Notes under the pieces: generated by a model
Database searches by the model: none
Told to the model about the DNA's origin: nothing
Seen by the model: only the letters and a program-made list of their open reading frames with translations
Part shown: positions 44,301-53,303 of the stretch, in pieces
Layout: each line of letters opens with the position of its first letter
Position numbering within the stretch: position 1 is the first letter of the stretch
Origin: Bacteroidota bacterium
GTDB taxonomy: Bacteria; Bacteroidota; Ignavibacteria; SZUA-365
Direction: 5' to 3'
Length of the DNA: 64,000 nucleotides
Assembly (NCBI GenBank): GCA_023432805.1
Contig: JAEYUG010000057.1
Coordinates: 15,077 to 79,076, forward strand
Translations under genes and position numbers: made by a program

Positions 44301-47300
44301 GTCGCGCCCAACATCTCCGAGGAGGAGATCCGGTCAGGCAAGATGAAGGACGACTGGAACATCGCGGCCCGTCTGGCCACGCAGGGATTCACACTGACGA
44401 AAAGCGGCGTGGCCTTCAAGATGCAGAACGGCCAGTACGTGCCGGGATCGGTGCGCATGGTCATGGCCATCGTGGATCACGACACGTACATCGACGGCGT
44501 GCCGCTCGGTGATGGATCCTCGCTGATCAGTCCGGGTGCCTCGGTGGTGCAGGACCGCGCGCACGGCGATCCGAACGGTGACGTGAAGTTCCACAAGGTC
44601 CGCATGTTCATCCCGTGGCGCGGTCGGAAGGATCCCCTGCTCTGGAAGGGACAGTTCGACGTGGCCGCCGGCATGGTGCTCGACGTCATGGAGCGCAACG
44701 GCATCGGTCTGGTCGTGTTCGATTCGACGGTGAAGGTGGGCAGGGACTCCCGTGCCCGCAAGCACAGGAAGAACGACAAGCCCGTCTTCCAGAATGTCTC
44801 GGACATGGTCCGGGAGGGCATCCACGGCTCGATGGCCGGCACGGACTGGTATCTGGTGGACCCTGCGGTGATCTCGAAGGCGAACGATGCGACGAGCAAG
44901 GCAGGGCATACGACCTCGCTCGTCACGCAGTTGCTGTACGCGAATGCAATCAGTCCCATCGTCAACCCCGCATGGGAAAAGGTCTACACCACCATGCGGA
45001 AGACTCTGGCGCGTCTGTCTGCCGGGGCACGCGATTTCCTGTATGAAGTGCATGGAAGCCCGACCCTGCTGCGTGCCGTCTATGAGAAGGGCGAGGAGGA
45101 CGAATACGCGAGCGAACCCGAGCAGATCCTGCGCGCCATGTTGCGCAAGGACAAGGGACGCACGCCCGGTCTGGTGGCACTTCCGCACTGGCGTGCGGCC
45201 ACGAACTCCGCGTCGGTGCGCACCGTGCTCGATCAGCTGTTCGACGATCAGGGCTCGATGCGCGTGATCGGGCAGGGCGCGTTCCTGCGTGCGGACAACG
45301 GCGTGCTCGACGGGGTGAACCTCGCGGCGATCATCGAGGCGGGTGGCATCGAGGCGGCGATGAAGTACTGCGACATCACCGAGATCGTGCCCTACGGTGA
45401 TCGGGGCGTGGATCCGGAGATGCACGAGGAGATCATGCGCAAGATGTGGCAGGAGGACAACGCCGACCGCCACAAGGGCACGAAGGTCACCAAGCTGCTC
45501 GAGGATCAGCTGCAGGAGTGGCGCTCGTACTCCGACGAGGCATTCCAGGCCATGATCATCTCTCGTGGGTGGGGGGTGGTCGAGGCGGGCGGCAGGAAGT
45601 ACATGGTCAAGGGCGACGGACGCTTGAAGGCCCGCGTCGATGGTGCGGTTCCTGTCGTGCTTGCCTACAACAAGGCAAAGAAGATGGGGCTCACGGTCGG
45701 TGACAAGATGATGGCCGTGGCCTACCCGACCGACGCCCCGCACAACGCGCAGGCCTGCGTGATCGTGGGCGTCTCGAAGGGCGTCAATGACTGGATGAGC
45801 TACTCCTCGAAGGTCGTGCAGAAACTCGGCAAGGATCATGACGGCGACAAGCTGAGTCTGTACGGTCCCTCGGAAGGATACTGGCGGGGCGAGGTGAAGC
45901 GGCTCGAAGGAGAACTCAAGGCCGCGTACCTCAAGGGACACGACGAGGAGCGGATGGAGGACCTCCAGCGCGACATCGATCTGGCCCGCGCGCGTGCCCG
46001 TCACGGATTTCAGGAACTCTCGCGGGAGTCGTTCGACGCCCTCTGGAAGCACTATGCCTCCGACGCGGTGCAGAACTACGTCACGGATCTCTACGGGAAG
46101 ATCGGCATCAAGACGCCGTTCGACGGATCGGCCATCGGGTTCATCAAGAACACGGTCTGGACCTTCAAGCAGCCGTGGGAGAAGGCCATCAAGGCCGAGA
46201 ACAGACGCAGGGAGAAGGAGGGCAGACCGCCGCTGACCGATGCCGAGATCGAGGCAGAGGACAAGTACCGGAATCCTTACCCGTACTCGATCCTGACGCC
46301 GAAGGGCAGCGCTATGCTGATGAAGGATTATGTCGGACAGACCGGCGACCTGATCGCATACGTGGCCGGCACGCGCAACAAGATCGAGTACGTCATCCAG
46401 AACTTCGAGGCGATTCTGAGACATTCGGGTGTCCCCGAGGAGGAGATAGCACAGCGGGTCCGGATGCTCACCATTCCGTCGAAGGGCAAGCTCTCTCCCC
46501 TCGACAAGATCGCCGTGGTCGGGTCGCTTCTGACGCACCATGCGGTCGATGCCCCGAAGGAGGAGGCCATCTTCGAGTACGGGTTCGATCCGGGTGCATA
46601 CTTCACCTGGGCCTACAAGGAACTCGGACTGACGAAGGAACAGATCGCCCCGTTCGCGGGAAGCGAACCCGGCACCACGAGTCAGTACAAACTGCTCCGG
46701 TCGGCGATGAAGGCCCGTCCCTGGAGCATGAACGTCCATGCGGGTGACCAGCACGACGGTGCGACGAAGAAGGCCATCCCCGAGTCGCGTCTAGCGGCAC
46801 TGCATGTGGCGTGGGCACGGCGTCAGTCCCTCGGTGCGGGATCGCTCATGGACATGCTGCCCTACGGGTTCTCCGAACTCGGGTCGCTCTCGATCGATCC
46901 TGCGACGTATCAGGACCAGATCCTCCCGGCGGTGGTCGACCAGATCGCACAGTCGGTCGGGTTCATGTCCACGTTCGGACCGCAGGCGAAGGACGGCGGC
47001 TTCCACCTTTTCACCTCGCAGTCCCGCGTGCGGCAGCTGACCGATCAGGAGAAGGCCTCGGCGCTCGGAGCCATCAGGCAGGGTGTCCGAGAGCGGGACG
47101 GGACGGCACGCCAGGTCGCCTTTGCTCTCCTGCAGGCACAGGCATACGACGAGTTCAACACGTCCGGTCGTCCGAAGGAGAAGGGCAACCACACGCAGGA
47201 CAGTGCCGTTGCGCGCTACATCGAGATGCTCGAGATCAACCCGAAGCGGAATCCGATCATGGAGATCTTTCCGATGTTCGCCGAGAACCTCGCGGGACAT

Positions 47301-50300
47301 CTCCACCGGATGAAGACGCCCATGATCGAAACCGAGCGGTATGAGATCCACCGGTCCGAGGGCATCGTGGACCGCCAGACAGGGCAGGCCATCACCCCGG
47401 ACGTCATCCGCCAGATGCTCGCACACCCGGATCTGCAGACGCAGAAGAGGAACGCGAACGAGATATGGAGCATGATCAAGGAGGTGTCGGCAGGATTCTG
47501 GAAGGAGACCGGCAGTGATGTCATGGTTCTCGATGACTACACCGGTGATGACAGGATCGAGCATGTCGGGTTCTCCCTGCCGATCCTGACCGGCGCGCAG
47601 AGTCAGCGCATGATCCGTGAGGCGATGGACCGCGTGCTGCGGGACGCGGCAGGTCGCCCGATCGGGGGCCGGTACGAGGATGCCGCCCGCGTGCTGCTCA
47701 TGAATCAGCGACCGTACAAGATCCTGTTCCGTCTCATCGGACGGCAGCATCAGGGTCTGTCGGTCGACCGGATCGATCTCGACACGCACGCACCGGCCAG
47801 CATCGAGTACAACTTCACGACGCGCCGGTATGCGAACACGGTCAATCCCACGAGCTTCACCGCACAGACGCATGATGCGATCAGCGCCGAGAACCACCTG
47901 AACCTCGCGGGGTTCGGCTACCTGACTCCGGGCATGCAGGATACGTTCGCCGAGGCCATCCGCACGAGTCCCGACGTGGCCCGTGCGATGGATCGTCTTG
48001 CACCGGCACGGGAGGATGACATCTCGGTCGACACCCTCGCCATCGACGCCGAGGACGCCATCCGTCGCAAGGCACAGCGGCTCATGCAGACGATGCGCTA
48101 CCTCTACCCGAAGGTCAAGGAACTCTCGGGTCTGGTCCGACCGGACACGCTCGCAAGCGCGCTCTTCCACGAGGCGGCGACCGAGACTTACGAGCTGTTC
48201 ACGAAGACCGTCGCGGACTACAACGCCCTGCACGAGGCGGCACCGAACGTGGCACCGAAGCGCGTGCCGGTGCTGATCACCGATGCCCTCGGTGAACTTG
48301 GATCGCAACTCGACCTGTTCACGCCCGAGTCGCTGGCCCTACTGCGGACGGAGGAGTTCGACTTCCAGAAGGCCCCGGAAGCCGCCGCAGAGAAGGTGCG
48401 CGAGTACCAGGGTGCCCTGCGCAAGATTGGGCGCGTCGTCGGCTTGATTGCCGAGTGGATTCGCACGGCGCAGATGAATGGCCTGTTCTCGACCCTTGCG
48501 CCCTACACGGTGTCGGGCAAGATTGGCACGGCACAGCCCACGCACCTGCGCAGAGGCACCGAGCGGATCGGACCGACTCTCCTGTTCCGTCTGGCCACGC
48601 CCGACCGGCAGCGATCCCCGAAGATCCACTCGAACCTCGTTGCGGACCTGTCGATGTACACGGCGCACGGACTGATGCGCGACGAGATCGCGGGTGAGGA
48701 ATTCGGGGACGTCGATCTGGCGCACGCCATGATCCGGGCGACGGCCGAGAAGATCACGAGCGACGAGAGCGCGGTGAAGGCGGCCATCGACCGCATCCTC
48801 GCGCCTCTGTCCGTCCTGCAGCAGGAGTACCCCGACCAGTGGGTGCGCATGAACCAGATCATGCTGGAGGAACTGCACACCGGATCGCGGTTCGGCGTCA
48901 AGCTCGTCCTGAGCGAGAAGGCGTGGTCGTGGCAGTTCCCCGACGGATCGACCACCTCGACCGAACTCGACCAGATGTCGGTGGGCGACATGCGCGCGCT
49001 CGTCGAAAAGCACTTCCCGAGGGTGGCCGCCGAACTTGCCGGGGGCGAGACGAGCACCGAGGCGCGAACGGCCGCTCTCACGCAGGCCACACATCTCCTG
49101 AAGATGACGATGCAGATGCGCCGGTTCATCGCGCAGAACAACTACGGGCTGTTCCAGGAATCCATCCGCATCAAGCGCCATCGTCTGGCGCGCACCCCGA
49201 ACCTGTCGGTGCAGGAGCGGCAGGTGCTCGAAAAGCAGATCGAGTCCGACACGGGTCTGCTCTGGCGCATTGCGAACGGGGAATTCTACTTCCCGCTGTT
49301 CTACCGTCCCGAGTACTTCGACGGGCCTGTTTCGAAGAAGACGCGCCGGGGATCCGAGGATGCATTCGTCGACCTGTACCTGAACACGGCGAGCGCACAG
49401 AAGGCTGAGAGGATCACTCCGGGCGACACCGAAGCAGTCAGGCGGGTGCAGACCCGTGCGGCCCTCGCCTTCATCCAGAAGGCGGTCAGTCCCGAGATGT
49501 TCGAGGCACTCCGCGAGCGGGCGGACGCGATGGATCCCGCCGACAGGCTCTCGTACTTCCGCGAGGAGATGGCCTCGATCATCCGGGGATCGGACAAGCC
49601 GTTCGACATCCGCGACGTCAAGCGCGAGGCCCACACGCTCTCGGGCGGTCTCGGCATGAACGCATTCGATGCGCACACGATGCAGCGTGCGGTCGATATC
49701 ACGCTGTTGATGGATCCGAAGGTGCAGCACGCGCTGAACCTGCCGCGTCCGGCGGTCGAGTACCTCGAACAGAGCGTCGGCTCGTCGGCACAGCGCATGA
49801 TGAACAACCACCTCAACGCCCTGCTCGGCAACGTGGCCAAGGCGGTGCAGGCTGAGTACATCGACCCGATGCGCGGCAACGGGCTATATGCCGGCACGCT
49901 GAAGAACTGGGACCGGTTCATGAACGGGGTGCTGCACCAGAAGAACTTCACGCAGCGTCTCGAACTGCCGCAGCTGATCGCCGGTGAGGACGTGCTCATG
50001 GACATCATGGAGTCACGCGACGTCTACGATCCCGAGTCGCACGAGATGGTGAATGCGGGTCGGCGTGTGTCAGTGCGCATGACCTACCGTGGCACCGAAG
50101 TGACCCCGAACGGACGGCAGTACGTGTTCACGTTCTCATCGAAGGGACAGCCCGCGACCATGATGATCGACGGAATGAACCTCACGATGCGGGTGCGCAC
50201 CTACGACGAGAAGAAGGGCGCGTTCACGACGCGGACGCAGAAGGACTGGACGTTCACGGATCTGCGGACCTATGTGCGCGACCAGAGCCGGTGGATGGAA

Positions 50301-52574
50301 GCCCTCGCACGGAAGAATCCCGAACGGTGGGCGGGTCTGTACTCGCACGTTGCTCCGTTCTGGAAGTGGCTCTGGGACACGATGAGCACCCTCGGCGGCG
50401 TGATCAAGCTCGGATGGAATCCGATCTCGGCGCTCAACAACGTGCTCTATCAGGTCAAGACGACCGCCTGGCGCATCGGCACGCCCGAGTACACCTCGAT
50501 CGAGCGGCTGCTCAAGAGCAACGATCCGGATCTGGAGAAGGAGATCAAGGAGATCCTGTACGCGCTTCCGGTCTACAACTGGGAGTTTGTTGCCACGAAG
50601 GTGTCGGAGGGCACGGGCTACGAGGAATCGACGCTCAAGACCGTCATGCAGTCGGTGCTGATCTACAATCAGGCGGCTGCTGCAGCACAGGACGAGGCAC
50701 GGCGGAAGAGTCTGGTCGGGTTGCAGGAAGAGTCGTTTGTGCAGCAGAAGACCTTCGAAAAGTGGGCGGCGGCCATGAAGGAGAAGGGATTCAAGGTGAT
50801 CGAGTCCATCCCCGGCGTTGGCACGACAAGCGAGATGCTGTCGATGGTCGCGCACTCTGCCGAGGCCCGGAAGGCGATGAAGTCGCAGATGCTGAACCTC
50901 TCCTACAGGATGTTCCAGGTCACCGAGCAGATGAACCGTGCGATGGCCACCACGACCGCATGGAACAAGACGCGCGGCTGGCAGGACCAGAGTTACCGGC
51001 TCTTCGACAGTCGGCCCGTAGTGGTCGGGGACGTGGCCGTGGACGTGAAGGGCAACAACCTCACGTTCAAGGATCTGCCCCGGTCCCTGCAGCAGCGCAT
51101 CCTGCGCACACAGGGCATCTATGCACGCATGCAGGACGAGGCGGTCAACTACGACTACTCGAACATCATGCGTCCGGCGTGGCTCCGTCAGCCGATGGCC
51201 CAGTTCGCCTTCAAGTTCGGCATCTTCACGATGGCCAGTTACGTGCACCGGACCCGCGAGTTCAGCCGGCTCATCCGCGACCGGGGCCAGAAGCGGCAGT
51301 CCCGTGGCAAGGACGTCGGTCTCATGACGCACCTCGCGACGAGGAAGACCGTCGCGCTCGATCGCACCATCGCGTTCGATCCCTCGATGGTTACCGAGGC
51401 CGAGTGGATGGATGTCATGCGCATGATCGCCCCGACGGCGCTCAACACCCCCGAGGCGGTCGCGAAGGTGAAGGCTGAGGTCATGCAGTACCTGCGCGAA
51501 CTGGGCATCACGCTCGAGGCCTCGCAGCTCGATCCGGTCTGGAACGCGCAGAAGTTCCTCGCCGTCAACATCATCGACAAGACGGTCAAGTCGTGGGTCA
51601 CCCTCGGTCTGATGAGCGAGCCGCTCTCGGTGTTCTTCTGGTCCTTCCTTGACCTGCTCGGCAACCTGACCGGATGGGGCGATGACGACGAGGAACTCCA
51701 GGGCGATCCGCTCTACAAGGCGCTCAAGAATGCCGAACTGCGCAGGCTGACGAGCGACCTGTCGCGCAACAGCCCCGTCCCCGGCGGTCTGGTGTTCTCG
51801 AACCTCCTGTCGGGCATCCTCAAGTGGGCGGTGCTTTCGAAGTTCACCGACGGGGGCAGATACATCCGCGAGTACTTCAAGGATGACCTCAACTTCCTGC
51901 GCGATCCGAGCATCCAGATGCTGACGAACCTCGTCGCCTCGTACATCCCCGTCCTGCGCACGGGTGCGGACATCTGGGCCGTCACGCCGCTCGGGACGAG
52001 CAAGCCCGAGTTCGGGGATCCGACGAGTGCGGGAGAGCTGCTCGGACGGTGGGTGGACATCGGCAAGAAGGACTATGTCGGTCAGAAGATCGAGTCCGAG
52101 GCCGCAAACGTGCGCGAGATGGTCCACAAGGCCGCACGGACCGGGAAGGGCTACAACCCGTTCGTGCGCACGGCGCGCGCGAACATCATGGAGATGCGCA
52201 ATGCGGTCGGCCGCAGTGATCAGCAGATGTTCCGCTCGAACGCGGCGGGACACGGCACCACCGCAGTCGGAGACTTCCAGGTCTCGCTCGAGAACGATGA
52301 CGCCGAGATGCTGTGGCTCGAGCGCAATCGTCTCGGTGAGGCGAAGGCACAAGTAGGACTCGTGAAGTTCTACACCGGCCGCATGAACAGGGCCGTCGAG
52401 CGCGAACGGATGCTCACGCCCGAGGACATGCAGCGGCACGAGAAACAGGCCGAGGATCTGGCCGCACGTCGCATTCAGGAGTGGAATGCACGCATGCGCG
52501 ACATCGGCATCCCGGGTGATCTGCGCGGCGAGAAGGAGACCGAACGGATGATCGACAGGGCCGGTCAACAGTAG
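38370..52574 (+). CDS. Giant 4734-aa polyvalent protein with two-barrel RNA-polymerase-like core and zincin motif
   Basis: One unbroken frame of 14.2 kb with AGGACGATAG upstream. From N to C: helical part with Gly/Ala-rich hydrophobic stretches near 360-400 and 760; coiled coil (about 1110-1150); GPRGG (1210-1214) in a basic adaptor-like segment; HEYAH (1426-1430) with Glu 1452-1453 as possible third zinc ligand; a polymerase-like core with DGSSLISP (from 2048), Lys 2093 in LLWKGQF, Lys 2122 in FDSTVKVG, then YPTDAPHNAQACVIVGVSKG leading to DHDGD (2489-2493); and a long C-terminus with a GWNPISALNN segment (about 4010) typical of giant phage proteins. DxDGD binds catalytic Mg in double-psi-beta-barrel RNA polymerases, including YonO and crAss-like phage enzymes. 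Next to ejection genes, a virion-carried transcriptase is the favoured reading; activity is unproven. Confidence 0.75.
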   Translation: MSKTKRPLGKEPDVSDLEANPHASEIRRADARMRDLVGRIHAGRERGGTPTDQMLRLAASIEGEQHRFNQAQAAAEAQGGAVPAADPTTVQPLDPAFTEAMDWGRQARLNAPVYEGQRETYQQAYRELYDKLTGEAYADRGEQLQALMDSFTPRREVTYIDPQKERARQAGMNIDPRVTARNYDPDNPDARIKLFVPEGAKVLDEKVYEGEDNYSPRVKAEMLRQEENRKRYWGNRMRESVAVSRGEETFPSQAPVAIQPEGARRKRTEIENLLGVDLGAAGEALDIAMGLTANPVDVTRYGLARLSNMLGLTDTPEEEFDASWHMLRGRAERGVKAFTNPETPGEMAFSVGVDALATYLTVGASKAVTGLSTTRTLATAAKGFAGGLATNFGTTSMIDAVKKVYYDPVARGKRTFEPQEARQYLQDTYGVYAGALSDDEASRLARAMNNQMADATFNLNPFGMADRDPIIQGIMYGLDAGAGMLGGAGQFDPLQEREAITTLAPKLFDLKPANPLEGGDFAKDVHDLLELIAQGEAKRKSIPEAAKWAEQITAALPYMYRMIAEQKMLGAAGEINLKLGLKRLVRDATELMRNPEKSAALARLGKALFTDGPETLGKIMLRSYAGALTEGIVPVARDGQYLYGKMLEDGASPGEAFFGSYFTSLTSRAFERISESGLVPIGQFGNALSKSFFRRFGTNIFRRAFGEYSEEAATDVATYLTEEATGVPRDYRQQPFRPILLGGGVSEAIAGDWQNEAVQQAIGEFVVSAGIGAIMGTARMARHPFGSMHSAVQSLQNDGLFMSYVDRGLREKYGWTDTQIASTSAIDRSTEYYAAKYNLTDAKKKQLRQAIELNVVGKGASALAETIARDYEAFMGMHGGTENFAKLQRDMEEDRMTEGLAWFWKPDATRTAAETVINHDAKDPVAGDPHVEEVRRRAEMREMARTMPTPEMNAEGDQTAFTRPRATGPRQMFREPDRMESNQTGVIAEPEATAEDVSGVAAYFAEKAIVRNRKLLKKDEHSTAITKMSRVVEKGIAAGKDPDAIIEDVFATGLRFRDKSASDVLRAFIGMKYKGETIATFEDAVRAARPEGARPEGAQIPPTPTETRSLAEQNREIRARIAERDELARELEAFDERLAAERATRDGSTPAVQPETNERAPGEATGVDALPAEGTQMEMFDAEPMPSAREVTESQQRTNTDEKGRRWYTGPRGGVYYLAPDGRKVRGRAVPVGVTPRDSRLPEEEPVVIPTAAAPPVQIRPRTETPVESPAAPASTEEIPPPTEEPSEMFDLTDDEGRVVVTDPTIPRDEYGRIIAPPSLESEFDLQKGVPTRHVGKGRRKTRSRTEAKRERARARQAEVEQAIRNNPELATRLMRRFKAAFPWIRVENIEGLKDKDGTPIYGMSSRLAFWIGLDVARGRLDTIPHEYAHQFVRMFRGHDLIESGISQYGTEEDLVDRIGREAVTRADDGFLVSWMKDFTQLVREVFGRAEHDYAREISRQLYKGNRTMTQQTLAERLMHGRASVTPTNRDILEREMHLGRLGDAAVDYQTEARAAQAGVTAAEYIGAAEQREADEGRPGREKASGERRGAEAVTYFEGSVEEHSSPARGLVTTIAAQTGHTMATPLTDVDLLNILELPTARAAIDAIMQAAETSERRVREAVHRWVARNWTRRDFPKLNVWIDREAEGAPGIRIDINQSRIERGEDGRVTAVDFGTYTNDKGNRLITWEIEPLLVKMAKVGEFFEAMGLRLRPGVTSPVSRINTVGTTSQEAFDYTELGTLAGSDPRTYNRMVAELVRNGFILIGPPGKNDSFITLNVDMSGNAPITPAVYERFAQAITLYEQHLDKNKRGWRDTPSGKEHMQMRARLEQAYVEEGSGRMVPDITLVNQALTRTEQMLAIQTAFLTWSMGPEWAKSGIKVFKYMNTLAAAEQQSIAEFADEAVREAAGEAMAEYWATLPADMRAIHERAQRGLSEVVAPNISEEEIRSGKMKDDWNIAARLATQGFTLTKSGVAFKMQNGQYVPGSVRMVMAIVDHDTYIDGVPLGDGSSLISPGASVVQDRAHGDPNGDVKFHKVRMFIPWRGRKDPLLWKGQFDVAAGMVLDVMERNGIGLVVFDSTVKVGRDSRARKHRKNDKPVFQNVSDMVREGIHGSMAGTDWYLVDPAVISKANDATSKAGHTTSLVTQLLYANAISPIVNPAWEKVYTTMRKTLARLSAGARDFLYEVHGSPTLLRAVYEKGEEDEYASEPEQILRAMLRKDKGRTPGLVALPHWRAATNSASVRTVLDQLFDDQGSMRVIGQGAFLRADNGVLDGVNLAAIIEAGGIEAAMKYCDITEIVPYGDRGVDPEMHEEIMRKMWQEDNADRHKGTKVTKLLEDQLQEWRSYSDEAFQAMIISRGWGVVEAGGRKYMVKGDGRLKARVDGAVPVVLAYNKAKKMGLTVGDKMMAVAYPTDAPHNAQACVIVGVSKGVNDWMSYSSKVVQKLGKDHDGDKLSLYGPSEGYWRGEVKRLEGELKAAYLKGHDEERMEDLQRDIDLARARARHGFQELSRESFDALWKHYASDAVQNYVTDLYGKIGIKTPFDGSAIGFIKNTVWTFKQPWEKAIKAENRRREKEGRPPLTDAEIEAEDKYRNPYPYSILTPKGSAMLMKDYVGQTGDLIAYVAGTRNKIEYVIQNFEAILRHSGVPEEEIAQRVRMLTIPSKGKLSPLDKIAVVGSLLTHHAVDAPKEEAIFEYGFDPGAYFTWAYKELGLTKEQIAPFAGSEPGTTSQYKLLRSAMKARPWSMNVHAGDQHDGATKKAIPESRLAALHVAWARRQSLGAGSLMDMLPYGFSELGSLSIDPATYQDQILPAVVDQIAQSVGFMSTFGPQAKDGGFHLFTSQSRVRQLTDQEKASALGAIRQGVRERDGTARQVAFALLQAQAYDEFNTSGRPKEKGNHTQDSAVARYIEMLEINPKRNPIMEIFPMFAENLAGHLHRMKTPMIETERYEIHRSEGIVDRQTGQAITPDVIRQMLAHPDLQTQKRNANEIWSMIKEVSAGFWKETGSDVMVLDDYTGDDRIEHVGFSLPILTGAQSQRMIREAMDRVLRDAAGRPIGGRYEDAARVLLMNQRPYKILFRLIGRQHQGLSVDRIDLDTHAPASIEYNFTTRRYANTVNPTSFTAQTHDAISAENHLNLAGFGYLTPGMQDTFAEAIRTSPDVARAMDRLAPAREDDISVDTLAIDAEDAIRRKAQRLMQTMRYLYPKVKELSGLVRPDTLASALFHEAATETYELFTKTVADYNALHEAAPNVAPKRVPVLITDALGELGSQLDLFTPESLALLRTEEFDFQKAPEAAAEKVREYQGALRKIGRVVGLIAEWIRTAQMNGLFSTLAPYTVSGKIGTAQPTHLRRGTERIGPTLLFRLATPDRQRSPKIHSNLVADLSMYTAHGLMRDEIAGEEFGDVDLAHAMIRATAEKITSDESAVKAAIDRILAPLSVLQQEYPDQWVRMNQIMLEELHTGSRFGVKLVLSEKAWSWQFPDGSTTSTELDQMSVGDMRALVEKHFPRVAAELAGGETSTEARTAALTQATHLLKMTMQMRRFIAQNNYGLFQESIRIKRHRLARTPNLSVQERQVLEKQIESDTGLLWRIANGEFYFPLFYRPEYFDGPVSKKTRRGSEDAFVDLYLNTASAQKAERITPGDTEAVRRVQTRAALAFIQKAVSPEMFEALRERADAMDPADRLSYFREEMASIIRGSDKPFDIRDVKREAHTLSGGLGMNAFDAHTMQRAVDITLLMDPKVQHALNLPRPAVEYLEQSVGSSAQRMMNNHLNALLGNVAKAVQAEYIDPMRGNGLYAGTLKNWDRFMNGVLHQKNFTQRLELPQLIAGEDVLMDIMESRDVYDPESHEMVNAGRRVSVRMTYRGTEVTPNGRQYVFTFSSKGQPATMMIDGMNLTMRVRTYDEKKGAFTTRTQKDWTFTDLRTYVRDQSRWMEALARKNPERWAGLYSHVAPFWKWLWDTMSTLGGVIKLGWNPISALNNVLYQVKTTAWRIGTPEYTSIERLLKSNDPDLEKEIKEILYALPVYNWEFVATKVSEGTGYEESTLKTVMQSVLIYNQAAAAAQDEARRKSLVGLQEESFVQQKTFEKWAAAMKEKGFKVIESIPGVGTTSEMLSMVAHSAEARKAMKSQMLNLSYRMFQVTEQMNRAMATTTAWNKTRGWQDQSYRLFDSRPVVVGDVAVDVKGNNLTFKDLPRSLQQRILRTQGIYARMQDEAVNYDYSNIMRPAWLRQPMAQFAFKFGIFTMASYVHRTREFSRLIRDRGQKRQSRGKDVGLMTHLATRKTVALDRTIAFDPSMVTEAEWMDVMRMIAPTALNTPEAVAKVKAEVMQYLRELGITLEASQLDPVWNAQKFLAVNIIDKTVKSWVTLGLMSEPLSVFFWSFLDLLGNLTGWGDDDEELQGDPLYKALKNAELRRLTSDLSRNSPVPGGLVFSNLLSGILKWAVLSKFTDGGRYIREYFKDDLNFLRDPSIQMLTNLVASYIPVLRTGADIWAVTPLGTSKPEFGDPTSAGELLGRWVDIGKKDYVGQKIESEAANVREMVHKAARTGKGYNPFVRTARANIMEMRNAVGRSDQQMFRSNAAGHGTTAVGDFQVSLENDDAEMLWLERNRLGEAKAQVGLVKFYTGRMNRAVERERMLTPEDMQRHEKQAEDLAARRIQEWNARMRDIGIPGDLRGEKETERMIDRAGQQ

Positions 52575-52592
52575 GACAATGCGCCGAGCGCG

Positions 52593-52639
52593 GTGAGAGT
52601 GAGGTGGTACGTTCACGCAACGTATTGTCTCACTCTCAT
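52593..52639 (+). promoter_or_regulatory. Inverted repeat in the leader of the lysis cassette
   Basis: GTGAGAGTGAG (52593-52603) can pair with CTCACTCTCAT (52629-52639) over 10-11 bases around a 25-base loop. It ends 11 bases before the amidase ATG, which has only a weak ribosome site, so the hairpin could influence translation of the amidase. No T run follows. Confidence 0.5.
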
Positions 52640-52649
52640 CGCGTCAGGC

Positions 52650-53303
52650 ATGATCGACACGCTGAAATTCACCGCAGCACCGGGGACGTTCCGGGATCAG
52701 ATATTCGAGAAGAAACAGATCGTGCTGCACTTCACCGCCGGGTGGAATGCCGCCGGATGCGCCGCCTCCTTCCGCAAGTCGGGCGCGGGCACGGCGTTCA
52801 TTGTCGACCGGGACGGGAAGATCTACCAGTGGTTCGATCCGCGGTACTGGGACTCGCATCTCTACCGGCACGAGAAGGGGGAGGACGAGCGGCTCTACAA
52901 GATCGAGAAGCAGACCATCGGCATCGAGGTCGTGAACGTCGCGTACTTCACCCTCGGGAAGAAGGCGGAGGACAAGAACGTCCTCTACACGTACACGAAC
53001 AAGAAGTACTGCACGCTCGACGAGACCGACAAGTACGTGCAGGCCGAGTACCGGGGCCGCCACTACTGGCAGACCTTCACCGAGGCGCAGTACGCCTCCC
53101 TGCGGTTCCTGCTGGGGTATCTCCGCGAGCAGTTCATGATCGACTTCCAAGCCCCGGCCCCGAAGGGATTTCCGCGCCTGAACCGGTGGGATCTGGACAC
53201 GCTCATGTCCTATCGGGGATTGACCACACACGCGAACTACCGTGCCGACAAATACGACATCGGTCCCGCATTCGACTGGACGAAGATCGGGGTGCACGCA
53301 TGA
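52650..53303 (+). CDS. N-acetylmuramoyl-L-alanine amidase (Amidase_2/PGRP-type endolysin)
   Basis: 217 residues from MIDTLKFTAA; a GTG at 52593 would add 19 unlikely residues. The enzyme cuts the amide bond between MurNAc and the stem peptide. Zinc-site residues: His in VLHFTAGWNAAG, then GTAFIVDRDGKIYQWFDP and SHLYRHEKG, IGIEVVN, and the ending TTHANYRADKYDIGPAFDW with the second His, Lys and Asp. No signal peptide, so it needs a holin, likely the protein at 53682. Overlaps the next start by ATGA. Confidence 0.9.
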   Translation: MIDTLKFTAAPGTFRDQIFEKKQIVLHFTAGWNAAGCAASFRKSGAGTAFIVDRDGKIYQWFDPRYWDSHLYRHEKGEDERLYKIEKQTIGIEVVNVAYFTLGKKAEDKNVLYTYTNKKYCTLDETDKYVQAEYRGRHYWQTFTEAQYASLRFLLGYLREQFMIDFQAPAPKGFPRLNRWDLDTLMSYRGLTTHANYRADKYDIGPAFDWTKIGVHA

